Origin: JABDJL01 sp963664065
GTDB lineage: Bacteria; Pseudomonadota; Gammaproteobacteria; Xanthomonadales; SZUA-36
DNA length: 64,000 nucleotides
NCBI GenBank assembly: GCA_963664065.1
Contig: OY760942.1
Coordinates: forward strand, 1,860,001-1,924,000
Direction: 5' to 3'
Shown here: positions 8,432 through 16,950 of the stretch, piece after piece
Layout of the letters: every line of letters begins with the position of its first letter
How positions within the stretch are numbered: position 1 is the stretch's first letter
Notes under the pieces: model-generated
Database searches by the model: none
What the model was told of the DNA's origin: nothing
What the model saw: the letters and a program-made list of their open reading frames with translations, nothing else
Translations under genes and position numbers: made by a program

Positions 8432-9055
8432 TTGGCCAGGAGTAAAAGTAGCAAACGCTGGTTGTCGGAACATTTTGATGATCCATACGTCAAGCAGGCG
8501 CAACAGCAGGGTTATCGTGCGCGTGCAGCGTTCAAGCTGCTGGAACTGCATGATAAGTACGGGCTTATTCGCAAAGGAATGTGCGTTGTCGACCTGGGTG
8601 CAGCGCCTGGTAGCTGGTCACAGGTAGCAAGTAAGCTGGTCGCACCCGGCGGCCGGGTGATCGCACTGGACATTCTCGAAATGCCTGCATTGGAGCGTGT
8701 GGAATTTATTAAAGGAGATTTCACGGATGACCAGCCAATGCAGGCGCTGGAAGCGCTGCTGGGGAATGACAAGCCTGATCTTGTGTTGTCCGATTTGGCC
8801 CCCAATATCTCAGGTGTGAGCGCTGCGGACCAGCCAAGGGCAATGTACCTGGCTGAACTGGCCTTATCGTTTGCAGAGCAATGGCTAAAACCCGGTGGAG
8901 ATTTTGTCTGCAAACTATTTCAGGGTGAAGGCTCTGAGAATTTTTTGCAGCAATGCCGGTCTGGTTTTGAGAAGGTGGCTGTGCGAAAGCCAAAAGCCTC
9001 AAGACCTCGCAGCCGCGAAGTATATGTACTGGGACGTGGACGAAAGCTGCTGTAG
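8432..9055 (+). CDS. rlmE: 23S rRNA (uridine-2552 2'-O)-methyltransferase RlmE
   Basis: Heat-shock methyltransferase (FtsJ/RrmJ) that modifies U2552 in the A-loop late in 50S maturation. The Rossmann SAM site is VVDLGAAPGSWSQVA. The K-D-K-E catalytic set is visible: Lys in RAAFKLLEL, Asp in LSDLAPNISG, Lys in FVCKLFQGEG and Glu in SREVYVLGRG. The start is TTG 8432 (reads ARSKSSKRW), with AAGGAA about nine bases upstream. 207 residues, as in E. coli. It is followed by ftsH after 32 bases, the conserved rlmE-ftsH unit. Confidence 0.95.
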   Translation: MARSKSSKRWLSEHFDDPYVKQAQQQGYRARAAFKLLELHDKYGLIRKGMCVVDLGAAPGSWSQVASKLVAPGGRVIALDILEMPALERVEFIKGDFTDDQPMQALEALLGNDKPDLVLSDLAPNISGVSAADQPRAMYLAELALSFAEQWLKPGGDFVCKLFQGEGSENFLQQCRSGFEKVAVRKPKASRPRSREVYVLGRGRKLL

Positions 9056-9087
9056 TATCAATATTCAATCAGGAAACAGAAAAACTC

Positions 9088-11046
9088 ATGGCAGGGAAGA
9101 AAGACGAAAAACCGATGAATGACCTGGTGAAGAACCTCTTGACCTGGGCAATTATTGCCGTGGTCCTGATGTCTATTTTCAATCACTACGCCAGTGTCAG
9201 TAATACACCGGATGCCCTGACTTATTCACAGTTTCTGGATAATGTACGCAACGGCACGGTTTCGCAGGTTCACGTGGAAAGCAGCCAGAGTGGCAACAAG
9301 ATTTCCGGACGCACTGTCAACGGTAAGGATTTCAGTACCTTTGGGCCACCTGATCCCAAGCTGATAGATGAGCTGGTCGAGAATAAAGTTGAGATTACCG
9401 CCGAACCTCCACAGGAACGTTCGGTGATTGTTGAATTGATTCTCAATATCACCCCGGTGTTGCTGCTGATTGGCCTTTGGGTTTATTTCATGCGCCAGAT
9501 GCAGGGTGGTGGCGGTGGCCGTGGTGCAATGTCATTCGGAAAATCACGCGCCAAGCTACAGGGTGAAGACCAGGTTAATGTGACATTTGCCGACGTCGCT
9601 GGCATTGAGGAAGCCAAGGAAGAAGTTGGCGAATTGGTCGAGTTCCTGCGCAACCCGGGAAAATTTCAGAAGCTCGGCGGACACATTCCGCGCGGTGTAC
9701 TGATGCTTGGCGCACCGGGCACCGGTAAAACCTTGTTGGCAAGGGCGATCGCCGGCGAGGCGAAAGTACCGTTTTTCTCCATTTCCGGATCGGATTTCGT
9801 CGAGATGTTCGTGGGTGTCGGTGCCTCGCGGGTTCGCGATATGTTTGACCAGGCGAAGAAACACGCGCCCTGCATTATCTTCATTGACGAAATTGACGCA
9901 GTAGGCAGGCACCGGGGCGCCGGCCTCGGCGGCGGGCACGACGAGCGCGAACAGACGCTGAACCAGTTGCTGGTTGAAATGGATGGCTTTGAAGGTGGAG
10001 AGGGTGTGATTGTCATCGCGGCGACTAACCGTCCGGACGTATTGGATCCCGCATTACTTCGACCGGGCCGCTTTGACCGCCAGGTAGTGGTTCCCTTGCC
10101 CGACATACGTGGACGCGAAGCTATTCTCAAGGTGCATATGCGCAAAGTGCCTCTTGATGATTCCGTGAATCCCAGGATAATTGCCCGTGGAACACCGGGT
10201 TTTTCCGGCGCAGACCTGGCCAACCTGATCAATGAAGCTGCATTGTTTGCCGCGCGTGAAAACGCCAAGAGCGTATCCATGGATCATCTTGAAAAGGCCA
10301 AGGACAAGATCATGATGGGTACCGAGCGCCGCTCCATGGTGATGTCTGAGAAAGAAAAGAAACTGACCGCCTATCATGAAGCTGGACATGCCATTGTTGG
10401 CAGACTGGTTCCGGAGCATGACCCGGTCTACAAAGTGACCATCATCCCCAGGGGCCTGGCGCTTGGTGTCACCATGTTCCTGCCCGAGCAGGACAAATAC
10501 AGCATTTCGCGCAAACAGCTGGACAGCCAGCTGGCCAGCCTGTTTGGCGGCCGGGTAGCGGAGGAAATTATTTTCGGTGAGGAAAACGTCACGACCGGTG
10601 CTTCAAATGACATCGAACGCGCCACCAAGATTGCGCGCAACATGGTAACGCGCTGGGGTCTGACCGACGCGCTGGGCCCCCTGGCCTACTCGGAAGACGA
10701 AGGCGAAATATTCCTGGGCCGTTCTGTGACCCAGCACAAACAAATTTCAGATGAAACGGCCAAACAGATTGATGCAGAAATCCGGGCCATTATTGAAAAG
10801 GCACATAAAACCGCCCATGACCTGATCACGGCCAATCTGGACACACTGGAAATGATGACCGAAGCCCTGATGAAGTACGAAACCATCGACCAGGGTCAGA
10901 TTGACCAGATCATGGAAGGCAAAATGCCGGATCCGCCTGAAGACTGGTCCGACCAGGATTCAGACTCAAATAAAGCCGAAGCAAGCAGGGAAAGCGACAG
11001 CTCGGATGATCCTTCTCCTATTGGCGGGCCAGCCTCGCAGCATTGA
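9088..11046 (+). CDS. ftsH: ATP-dependent zinc metalloprotease FtsH
   Basis: Inner-membrane AAA+ protease that degrades misfolded membrane proteins and regulators such as LpxC and sigma-32. Order: TM1 at about 17-34 (LLTWAIIAVVLMSIF), a periplasmic domain, TM2 at about 112-132, and an AAA+ module with Walker A GAPGTGKT at 208-215, Walker B IIFIDEID, and the second region of homology NRPDVLDPALLRPGRFDRQ. The zinc site HEAGH is at 430-434. A C-terminal acidic Ser-rich tail ends the protein. 652 residues. Start ATG 9088 is used; ATG 9115 (MNDLVKN) is an alternative closer to the E. coli N-terminus. Confidence 0.97.
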   Translation: MAGKKDEKPMNDLVKNLLTWAIIAVVLMSIFNHYASVSNTPDALTYSQFLDNVRNGTVSQVHVESSQSGNKISGRTVNGKDFSTFGPPDPKLIDELVENKVEITAEPPQERSVIVELILNITPVLLLIGLWVYFMRQMQGGGGGRGAMSFGKSRAKLQGEDQVNVTFADVAGIEEAKEEVGELVEFLRNPGKFQKLGGHIPRGVLMLGAPGTGKTLLARAIAGEAKVPFFSISGSDFVEMFVGVGASRVRDMFDQAKKHAPCIIFIDEIDAVGRHRGAGLGGGHDEREQTLNQLLVEMDGFEGGEGVIVIAATNRPDVLDPALLRPGRFDRQVVVPLPDIRGREAILKVHMRKVPLDDSVNPRIIARGTPGFSGADLANLINEAALFAARENAKSVSMDHLEKAKDKIMMGTERRSMVMSEKEKKLTAYHEAGHAIVGRLVPEHDPVYKVTIIPRGLALGVTMFLPEQDKYSISRKQLDSQLASLFGGRVAEEIIFGEENVTTGASNDIERATKIARNMVTRWGLTDALGPLAYSEDEGEIFLGRSVTQHKQISDETAKQIDAEIRAIIEKAHKTAHDLITANLDTLEMMTEALMKYETIDQGQIDQIMEGKMPDPPEDWSDQDSDSNKAEASRESDSSDDPSPIGGPASQH

Positions 11047-11083
11047 TTCCCGGCCGGGACGTGATTATTCACGCCCTTTCGCA

Positions 11084-11950
11084 ATGACAGATAACTCTCC
11101 AAGTTTCCTGACCCTGGATTGTGGCGGCCGGCCGCTGGTGCTGGACCGTCCCCGCATCATGGGCATTCTCAATGTCACCCCAGATTCTTTTTCTGATGGC
11201 GGTGACTGGCTGTCGCCTCGCGAGGCCATGTTACACGCCCACCACATGGCAACAGCCGGTGCCGATATCATTGACATAGGGGGCGAATCCACACGACCCG
11301 GCGCGGCCGAAGTATCTGTACAGCAGGAACTGGACCGGGTAATACCGGTGATAGAAGCCTTGTGGGCAGAAACCCGCATTCCGTTATCCATCGATACCAG
11401 CAAGCCCGAAGTCATGAAAGAAGCCGTTGCTGCCGGCGCGGGAATGATCAACGATGTTTTCGCATTGCAGCAAGAAGGTGCATTACAAACCGCAGCAGAA
11501 CTTGATTTGCCAATCTGCCTGATGCATATGCAGGGTGATCCGCGTTCAATGCAACAGGAACCTGCATACGAAGACGTCGTTACCGAGGTAGAGGGTTTTC
11601 TGCTTCATCGCGCAAGGGCTTGCGAATCGGCAGGTATTTCCCGCCACAACATTCTGATTGACCCTGGTTTCGGGTTTGGTAAATCCCCGAATCACAACCT
11701 GGAATTGATCAGCCAGCTTTCAGGTCTGTGTTCGCACGATTATCCCGTTCTGGCCGGGCTCTCACGCAAGTCCATCCTTGGATTTATTACCGGCAGAGAA
11801 GTAGACGGTCGCCTGGCCGGATCACTGGCTCTGGCGATGTTGGCATTTCAGGCTGGTGTGTCAATTGTGCGCGTTCATGACGTGGCTGAAACAAAGGATG
11901 TTCTTAAAGTAATTCAGGCAGTTTGCGCACAAACCGTTGAATCAGCGTAA
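11084..11950 (+). CDS. folP: Dihydropteroate synthase
   Basis: Condenses p-aminobenzoate with dihydropterin pyrophosphate in folate synthesis; the sulfonamide target. The signature loops are present: ILNVTPDSFSDGGDW, ADIIDIGGESTRPGA, SIDTSKPEVM, CLMHMQGDPRSMQ, ILIDPGFGFGKSPNHN, LAGLSRKSILG and the terminal VRVHDV. 288 residues from ATG 11084. The open frame reaches back into ftsH, but those upstream codons are an out-of-frame shadow of the ftsH tail. No strong Shine-Dalgarno precedes the ATG, so coupling to ftsH, which ends 37 bases upstream, is possible. Confidence 0.96.
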   Translation: MTDNSPSFLTLDCGGRPLVLDRPRIMGILNVTPDSFSDGGDWLSPREAMLHAHHMATAGADIIDIGGESTRPGAAEVSVQQELDRVIPVIEALWAETRIPLSIDTSKPEVMKEAVAAGAGMINDVFALQQEGALQTAAELDLPICLMHMQGDPRSMQQEPAYEDVVTEVEGFLLHRARACESAGISRHNILIDPGFGFGKSPNHNLELISQLSGLCSHDYPVLAGLSRKSILGFITGREVDGRLAGSLALAMLAFQAGVSIVRVHDVAETKDVLKVIQAVCAQTVESA

Positions 11951-11960
11951 AATCGGGACC

Positions 11961-13304
11961 ATGGCTAATCGTCATTTTGGTACGGACGGCATTCGTGGGC
12001 AGGTCGGGAAAGCCCCTATCACTGCTGATTTCATGCTCAGGCTCGGCCGGGCAGCCGGTGTTGTGCTGGCACATGGTGATCCGCGGGCGGTGGTGATTGG
12101 AAAAGACACCCGAATTTCCGGCTACATGTTCGAATCCGCGCTTGAAGCAGGATTGGCCGCGGCCGGCGCCAACGTGGCTTTACTTGGCCCGATGCCAACG
12201 CCAGCCGTTGCCTACCTGACACGAACCCTGTACACCTGCGCCGGCATCGTCATTAGCGCCTCGCATAATCCCTACCACGACAACGGCATCAAGTTTTTCT
12301 CGGAAGATGGCGAGAAGCTGCCGGATGAAACCGAACACGCCATCGAGATCGAGCTCGATCAACCGTTTACAACCGTGGATTCGGCCCACATGGGCAAGGC
12401 CAAACGTATCGATGACGCGGCGGGTCGTTACGTGGAATTCTGCAAGAGCACGGTGCCCTACGGTACTTCATTGAGGGGGCTTAGCCTGGTGGTCGATTGC
12501 GCCAACGGTTCAACCTACAAGGTTGGTCCCGAGGTGCTGCGCGAACTTGGAGCCAGCATCGAGGTGATCGCCAATCATCCGGACGGCATGAATATCAATG
12601 ATGATTGCGGCTCAACTCATCCTGGCAATCTGCAACGTGCCGTAGTGGAACAGGGCGTTGATGCCGGTATCGCTTTCGATGGAGATGGCGACCGGGTGTT
12701 AATGGTCGACGCCAACGGCGATATCGTAGACGGAGACGATATTCTTTATATCATCGCGAATTCGAGAAGACAGGCCGGTCTTCTCAACGGGGGAGTCGCG
12801 GGAACCGTCATGACCAATTTTGGCCTGGAACTGGCGTTCAAAGAACTGGAGATTCCGTTTCAGAGGACGCGGGTTGGCGACCGGTATATTCACCGTGCAT
12901 TGGTTGATAACGGCTGGACGCTAGGTGGGGAAACCTCCGGCCATATTTTATGCCTGGACCGGACCAGCACCGGGGACGGCATAGTCAGTGCTTTGCAGGT
13001 GCTCGAAGCCATGGTTCGCAGTGAACACAGCCTGAACGAACTTCGGCAAGATGTCATAAAGTTTCCACAGATCATGGTTAACGTACCCATCGCGGCAGAA
13101 TCTCGTTCAAAACTGGATCAGTCAGAAAAGATCCAGCAGGTTTTGCAATCGGTCGAGGCTGAAATGAGCGGACGGGGAAGGGTGATCCTCAGGCCATCCG
13201 GCACTGAACCCCTGGTTCGGGTGACGCTGGAAGGCGAAGATGCCGGCCAGATCGACCGCCTTGCAAATCAGCTGGCAGACGTGGTGCGAGCTGAACTCGG
13301 CTGA
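11961..13304 (+). CDS. glmM: Phosphoglucosamine mutase
   Basis: Converts glucosamine-6-phosphate to glucosamine-1-phosphate for peptidoglycan and LPS precursors. The N-terminus NRHFGTDGIRGQVG is typical. The catalytic phosphoserine loop is VISASHNPYHDNGIKFF, the metal loop FDGDGDR, the sugar-binding loop GGETSGHI and the phosphate-binding loop LRPSGTEPLVRV. 447 residues from ATG 11961, with GGGA just upstream; the start lies 10 bases after the folP stop. In E. coli glmM is followed by secG. Here that continuation is absent and the locus ends in repeats and a terminator. Confidence 0.97.
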   Translation: MANRHFGTDGIRGQVGKAPITADFMLRLGRAAGVVLAHGDPRAVVIGKDTRISGYMFESALEAGLAAAGANVALLGPMPTPAVAYLTRTLYTCAGIVISASHNPYHDNGIKFFSEDGEKLPDETEHAIEIELDQPFTTVDSAHMGKAKRIDDAAGRYVEFCKSTVPYGTSLRGLSLVVDCANGSTYKVGPEVLRELGASIEVIANHPDGMNINDDCGSTHPGNLQRAVVEQGVDAGIAFDGDGDRVLMVDANGDIVDGDDILYIIANSRRQAGLLNGGVAGTVMTNFGLELAFKELEIPFQRTRVGDRYIHRALVDNGWTLGGETSGHILCLDRTSTGDGIVSALQVLEAMVRSEHSLNELRQDVIKFPQIMVNVPIAAESRSKLDQSEKIQQVLQSVEAEMSGRGRVILRPSGTEPLVRVTLEGEDAGQIDRLANQLADVVRAELG

Positions 13305-13326
13305 ATAAATGAGCAGCATGGCCCAA

Positions 13327-13440
13327 GTCGCGCAGTGCGCTCTGATCAGAGTCGCTCCGCGACATTAATTATTTGCGAGGATACTGCCTAGCAGCACCTC
13401 CTGCACTTCGCTGTCGCTCGTGTTGGCACATCCATGTGCC
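13327..13440. repeat. REP-like palindromic element pair downstream of glmM
   Basis: Two inverted repeats lie in the glmM 3' region. The first, 13327-13363, is an imperfect palindrome centred on TGATCA with arms beginning GTCGCG and ending CGCGAC (CTCTGA/TCAGAG inner arms perfect, a few mismatches between). The second, 13425-13440, is a perfect GGCACAT-CC-ATGTGCC hairpin. They are joined by a stretch containing CTTCGCTGTCGCTCGTG, a composition often seen in REP/BIME-type elements. Neither is followed by a T-run, so they are not simple terminators. Only one set occurs in this window, so repeat-family membership is inferred. Confidence 0.5.
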
Positions 13441-13466
13441 ATGTGTTGAACGGAATGAGAACCAAT

Positions 13467-13496
13467 AAAAAAGGGCAGCGAAAGCTGCCCTTTTTT
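13467..13496. terminator. Bidirectional rho-independent terminator between glmM and the convergent TonB receptor gene
   Basis: A perfect A-run/T-run hairpin: AAAAAAGGGCAGC, loop GAAA, GCTGCCCTTTTTT. The GC stem is 7 bp (GGGCAGC) and both strands carry a T-tract, so it can end transcription from glmM on the plus strand and from the TonB receptor gene on the minus strand, whose stop codon lies 18 bases away. Confidence 0.9.
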
Positions 13497-13513
13497 GTTC
13501 TACCTGATTTCGA

Positions 13514-15070
13514 TCAGAACCGGAAACGCGCTCCGAGCTGGATTCGGTAAGCCGATGGAATTAACGCGATCGCCGGTGGAGGCACGATGGAATCCGGACC
13601 CGCTACGGCAGAAGAGGTCGCGCTGTAAATGTACTGACTGCCGTCAGCAGAAATGGCTACATTGGCAACCGCTATGTTTGACGGTGCTGTATAACTGTCT
13701 ACCCGGCCCCATTTTGAGTTGAACAGGTTGAGCACATTCTCAATATCCAGAATCAGCTCAAGCTTTTTACCTTCACCCATCGGTACTTCCTGCATCAGGC
13801 GCAGGCTCCAGATATTGGTAAATCCTGTTTCACAATTATTGCGGCCAACATTCGTTCCACGAGAATGGGCGAGACAACTGTTGCCGCTGATAAACGTGTC
13901 CAGGTCTCTGAGGAATTGCGGATCACCGGTGACGATCGGGTCATTTACCCCGGTCGGTACGTAAAACAACTGCGACCCGGGATTGTCGCCTTCGCTGCCA
14001 AAATCAGCCAGGAAAGCGCCTCCGAAACCTATGCCAACATTACCCATCACATATGAGAAATGCCTGCCCGAACGGCCGGTATAAATAAGGCTTGCCCGGG
14101 TGGTATTGTCACCCCATATCTCGTTTTCCCAATTGAAGGTCGCGCTGAGCTTGTCTTCGATTTCGTACTTGGAGGGCGACAGGCCCATATTGTTGTAATC
14201 CGTGGTCGCATCAAACGCGAAGGATTCATAGGTAATGAAGCGGTTGTAGGCCCGGACTTCCTCCATATCCGTGTTGGTATAACCAAAGGTCGCGTCAAAG
14301 CGGCCAGTGTCCGTTTCCCAGGATTTGGCTACATTGAATGACAATACAGTACCACTGCCCTGACCGGTATTGACCAGAATATAATCGCTGTCAGCCGGCA
14401 AATCGTAGATCGGACGGCCATCAGGCCCGCTTCCCACCACACTTCTCCGGGCTTCAGTGACGTTGAAAGCAACCTTGACATCAGAAACGATCACCTCGGC
14501 GCTCAGATTCCAGCCGTCTCCCATGCCAAAGCGCGACAAATCCGCCTCGTAATCCACCCCCAGGCTGTATTTCCAGGTGCTCAGGGTCTCCCAGTTGGGA
14601 TGAATCGCTTCCACGGCAGCGTTTGGATCTACGCCGTTAAACTGCTGGAGAAGGTTGAATGCAGAATTCGGATCATGTAAGCCGGCTGCAATTTCGCCAT
14701 ACAAGCCGAAAGCTGCCCCAATGCAAGCCCCACAGACAATATTGCGGGCAATAGCGTTGCCCGCATAACTGTTGGAAAGCATGATCAGCGGTTCACCACC
14801 ACCGAACAGGCCGGCGCCACCGCGGACCGTCAGGCGGTCACTGGCTGCCCAGTCAAAACCGAAACGCGGCAGGACCAGGTCGTTGCCGTCCAGGTTATTG
14901 GTATTGTCAAATCCGTTACGCGCTGCAAAAGCAGGGTTACGCGGAATCGGGCTGCTGTTGTCGTTTTCTTCAAAGCGCACGCCGAATTTAAGCGTCAATT
15001 CGTCGGAGGCGGTCCATTCATCCTGGATAAAAAAGACTGTTGGTGGTGAGGGTAAATCTTCCCACTGCAT
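13514..15070 (-). CDS. C-terminal fragment of the TonB receptor: beta-barrel
   Basis: Open frame covering the barrel (about 515 residues). It starts functionally after the A6 run; the upstream codons (MQWEDLPSPPTV) are an out-of-frame shadow of the middle fragment. The barrel begins at IQDEWTASDELTLKFGVRFEE, the usual first conserved barrel strand after the plug in Oar proteins, and contains LELILDIENVLNLFN and a C-terminal aromatic strand ending in Phe. Surface loops are rich in Asp/Asn/Gly. On its own this fragment lacks a signal peptide and plug and would not be a functional receptor. Confidence 0.75.
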   Translation of the reverse strand: MQWEDLPSPPTVFFIQDEWTASDELTLKFGVRFEENDNSSPIPRNPAFAARNGFDNTNNLDGNDLVLPRFGFDWAASDRLTVRGGAGLFGGGEPLIMLSNSYAGNAIARNIVCGACIGAAFGLYGEIAAGLHDPNSAFNLLQQFNGVDPNAAVEAIHPNWETLSTWKYSLGVDYEADLSRFGMGDGWNLSAEVIVSDVKVAFNVTEARRSVVGSGPDGRPIYDLPADSDYILVNTGQGSGTVLSFNVAKSWETDTGRFDATFGYTNTDMEEVRAYNRFITYESFAFDATTDYNNMGLSPSKYEIEDKLSATFNWENEIWGDNTTRASLIYTGRSGRHFSYVMGNVGIGFGGAFLADFGSEGDNPGSQLFYVPTGVNDPIVTGDPQFLRDLDTFISGNSCLAHSRGTNVGRNNCETGFTNIWSLRLMQEVPMGEGKKLELILDIENVLNLFNSKWGRVDSYTAPSNIAVANVAISADGSQYIYSATSSAVAGPDSIVPPPAIALIPSAYRIQLGARFRF

Positions 15071-16488
15071 CAGCTACCACCCCGGTTGTTGAGTTGCCAT
15101 AAAGCGTTAATCCCCATTCCCGGTTTTCCAGGGCGTCGAGGCCGCCAAAGAACCAATATTGCCCCCTGGTGAACGGAACAAAAGTGTTGGCGGTCTTTTC
15201 CTCCTCGGTTTCATAACCGAAAGTCAGTAGATGATCACCCATGATGTAGTCCGCTTTCAGGCGGATAACCTCGGATTCGTTATCCAGCAGGTTGTTGTGC
15301 CGGAACTGGTCGCCACCCGCGTTGATGATGCCGCCGCCTGCAGTGAAAATATGATAAGCCGGGGTTGAAGAGTCAATGCTGACCTGCCGGTTTTCAACCG
15401 TCTTGGTGCCGTACTTGAACTCGGTAGATAGCCGGTCGTTCCAGTTGGAAAACAGCTGGAACGAGTTGGCATCCATTTTCTCATTGATGTTATAGCGGCT
15501 GGAATTCAAGGTAGCGGCATCGGTGAAATCATCAAATAACACATCTCCCTCCGCTTGCTGGTAGGCGATAACCGCGCGGTGATTATCATTGATGTCCCAG
15601 TCCAGCTTGATCAATGTTTTTTCATCTTCGTCAACGTCGGAGGTTGCAAATTTACCCGGAGCAAAACCATACTCGGATTGGAAAATGCTGATGGCTCTGT
15701 CCACATCCGCCTGTGTTACCCCGACGATATTGCCGATGGTCTGGGCGTTTGTCGGACGCGTGGTTTCAAATTTTTCATAGTTGATAAAAAAGAACAGCTT
15801 GTTCTTAATAATTGGCCCACCGACCGTGAATCCAAATGTTTCCTCTTCAAATTCGCCAATGCCCAGATCGGCTCCGCGGGACCTGTTACCTGTCTTGCCG
15901 GCATCTGTGGTAAAACCGAAAACACCGCCGTGAAATTCGTTGGTGCCGGACTTGGTGACGATATTGATGTTGCCGCCGATAAAACCGCCGTAAGTCACAT
16001 CATACGGTGCCACATTGACGTTCAGGGCCTCGATTGCATCAATTGAAATCGGGGTGCGTTGGGTGGCCGAGGCGTTCTTGGACAGTCCGAAATTATCATT
16101 CTGTGCGACGCCGTCAATCGTCACGCTGTTATAGCGCAAATTCTGGCCGGCAATGGAAATTGCGGGGCCGCGCGCCACACTGTTATCGACCAGTATCGAC
16201 GGGTCAATTGAAAGTGTGCTGACAAAATCCCGGGAAACCGACGGTATTCCACTGATGGTTCGTTGGCTGAAGTCACGGCCGGCGCCAACTCGCAGTTCCT
16301 GTAGCGTTTGAGTTGCCGTAACAGTGACCTCCTCCATTGTGGTCACCGGTGTAACGAACAATTCAACCACCTCGGTCTCACCCAGCTCAAGATACATATC
16401 TTCGCTTTCACCGCTTCTATAGCGATCAGGGTCAGCAGATTCGACCCGGTATGGCCCGCCGACCTGTAAGCCACGGACTGTAACGATA
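15018..16488 (-). CDS. Middle fragment of the TonB receptor: end of Ig domain, TonB-box region and plug
   Basis: Frame running from the C6 run to a stop at 15018. It begins GIVTVRGLQVGGPYRV (end of the Ig-like domain), continues with DMYLELGETEVVELFV and the plug: RTISGIPSVSRDF, then AGQNLRYNSVTIDGVAQND, PYDVTYGGFIGGNINIVTKSG and GFTVGGPIIKNKLFFFINYE. These are classic Oar/SusC-like plug motifs. The first Met inside it is at 16397, but that is not a natural start. Confidence 0.75.
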
Positions 16489-16707
16489 CCCCCCTGCGGA
16501 TGAGCTCATTACACGTGATCGCCGGGTTGGGAGGTGCGTTACACGAACGCGAACGCCTGCCACGCTGTTCCCGGCCTCGTCGGAAACCACAACTCTCAAG
16601 CCAGAGGTGGTCACTTGTGCCATCGCTGTCGCTGAGAAAATACCGAACAGCGCCCATACCACAGCGCACAGCAACAATCGTTGCAGTGAATAAGCTGAAT
16701 ATTTCAT
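16432..16707 (-). CDS. N-terminal fragment of the TonB receptor: signal peptide and start of Ig domain
   Basis: Start ATG 16707 follows AGGAG with normal spacing. Residues 1-30 form a signal peptide (LLLCAVVWALFGIFSATAMA, cleavage before QVTTS). The mature part opens a carboxypeptidase-regulatory-like domain: LRVVVSDEAGNSVAGVRVRV and THLPTRRSRVMSSSAGG. After the C6 run the frame becomes nonsense (YRYSPWLTG...) and stops at 16432. Confidence 0.7.
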   Translation of the reverse strand: MKYSAYSLQRLLLCAVVWALFGIFSATAMAQVTTSGLRVVVSDEAGNSVAGVRVRVTHLPTRRSRVMSSSAGGYRYSPWLTGRRAIPGRIC

Positions 16708-16816
16708 GATATCTCCTGATGTTTTTACGGCCTGCTGGCTGCATTTGTTATCAATAGAATCTAAACTCACCCGCTAAGCATACACCATTTTTTTACAAAT
16801 TTTTAACAGCTAATCA

Positions 16817-16842
16817 GACCCTTCGAAACACATCAAAGGGTC
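16817..16842. repeat. Short perfect inverted repeat upstream of the TonB receptor gene
   Basis: GACCCTT and AAGGGTC separated by 12 bases, in the 243-base stretch between the receptor start and the end of kbl. There is no T-run on either side in the right place, so it is not a clear terminator. It sits about 110 bases upstream of the receptor start, where an operator could lie. That role is only a possibility. The rest of this stretch is AT-rich without a gene. Confidence 0.3.
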
Positions 16843-16950
16843 GTGACTTTGATGCCAAAGAAGGCCAACTGACTTAGCTATTTAGCACCGTTAATTAAAC
16901 TTCTGGATGAGTTGAAGAGGAAATAGGCTGACTGTTGAAGGGAGTCTAAA

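Larger units (their letters stand above)
13514..16707 (-). pseudogene. Oar-like TonB-dependent receptor, split by two one-base homopolymer frameshifts
   Basis: Outer-membrane receptor of the Oar type: signal peptide, carboxypeptidase-regulatory-like Ig domain, plug and 22-strand barrel. It would be about 1063 residues if intact. From ATG 16707 (AGGAG six bases upstream) the frame is broken at a run of six C on the plus strand (16489-16494) and again at a run of six A (15029-15034). Deleting one base in each run restores a continuous product: SSAGGIVTVRGLQVGGPY across the first and TTNSLFIQDEWTASDELT across the second. The protein ends ...RFRF with the terminal Phe expected for barrel insertion. 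Oar relatives are associated with peptide/protein uptake or secretion; the substrate here is unknown. Either a recent pseudogene or, more likely, two homopolymer sequencing errors in an intact gene. Confidence 0.85.

Noticed and set aside
10901..11083. Longer N-terminus of folP overlapping ftsH
   Set aside because: These codons are the ftsH tail read out of frame; dihydropteroate synthase homology begins after ATG 11084.
15018..15070. Programmed ribosomal frameshift in the TonB receptor
   Set aside because: A T-run could in principle allow slippage, but this family is not known to use it, two separate shifts would be needed, and one-base homopolymer error is simpler.
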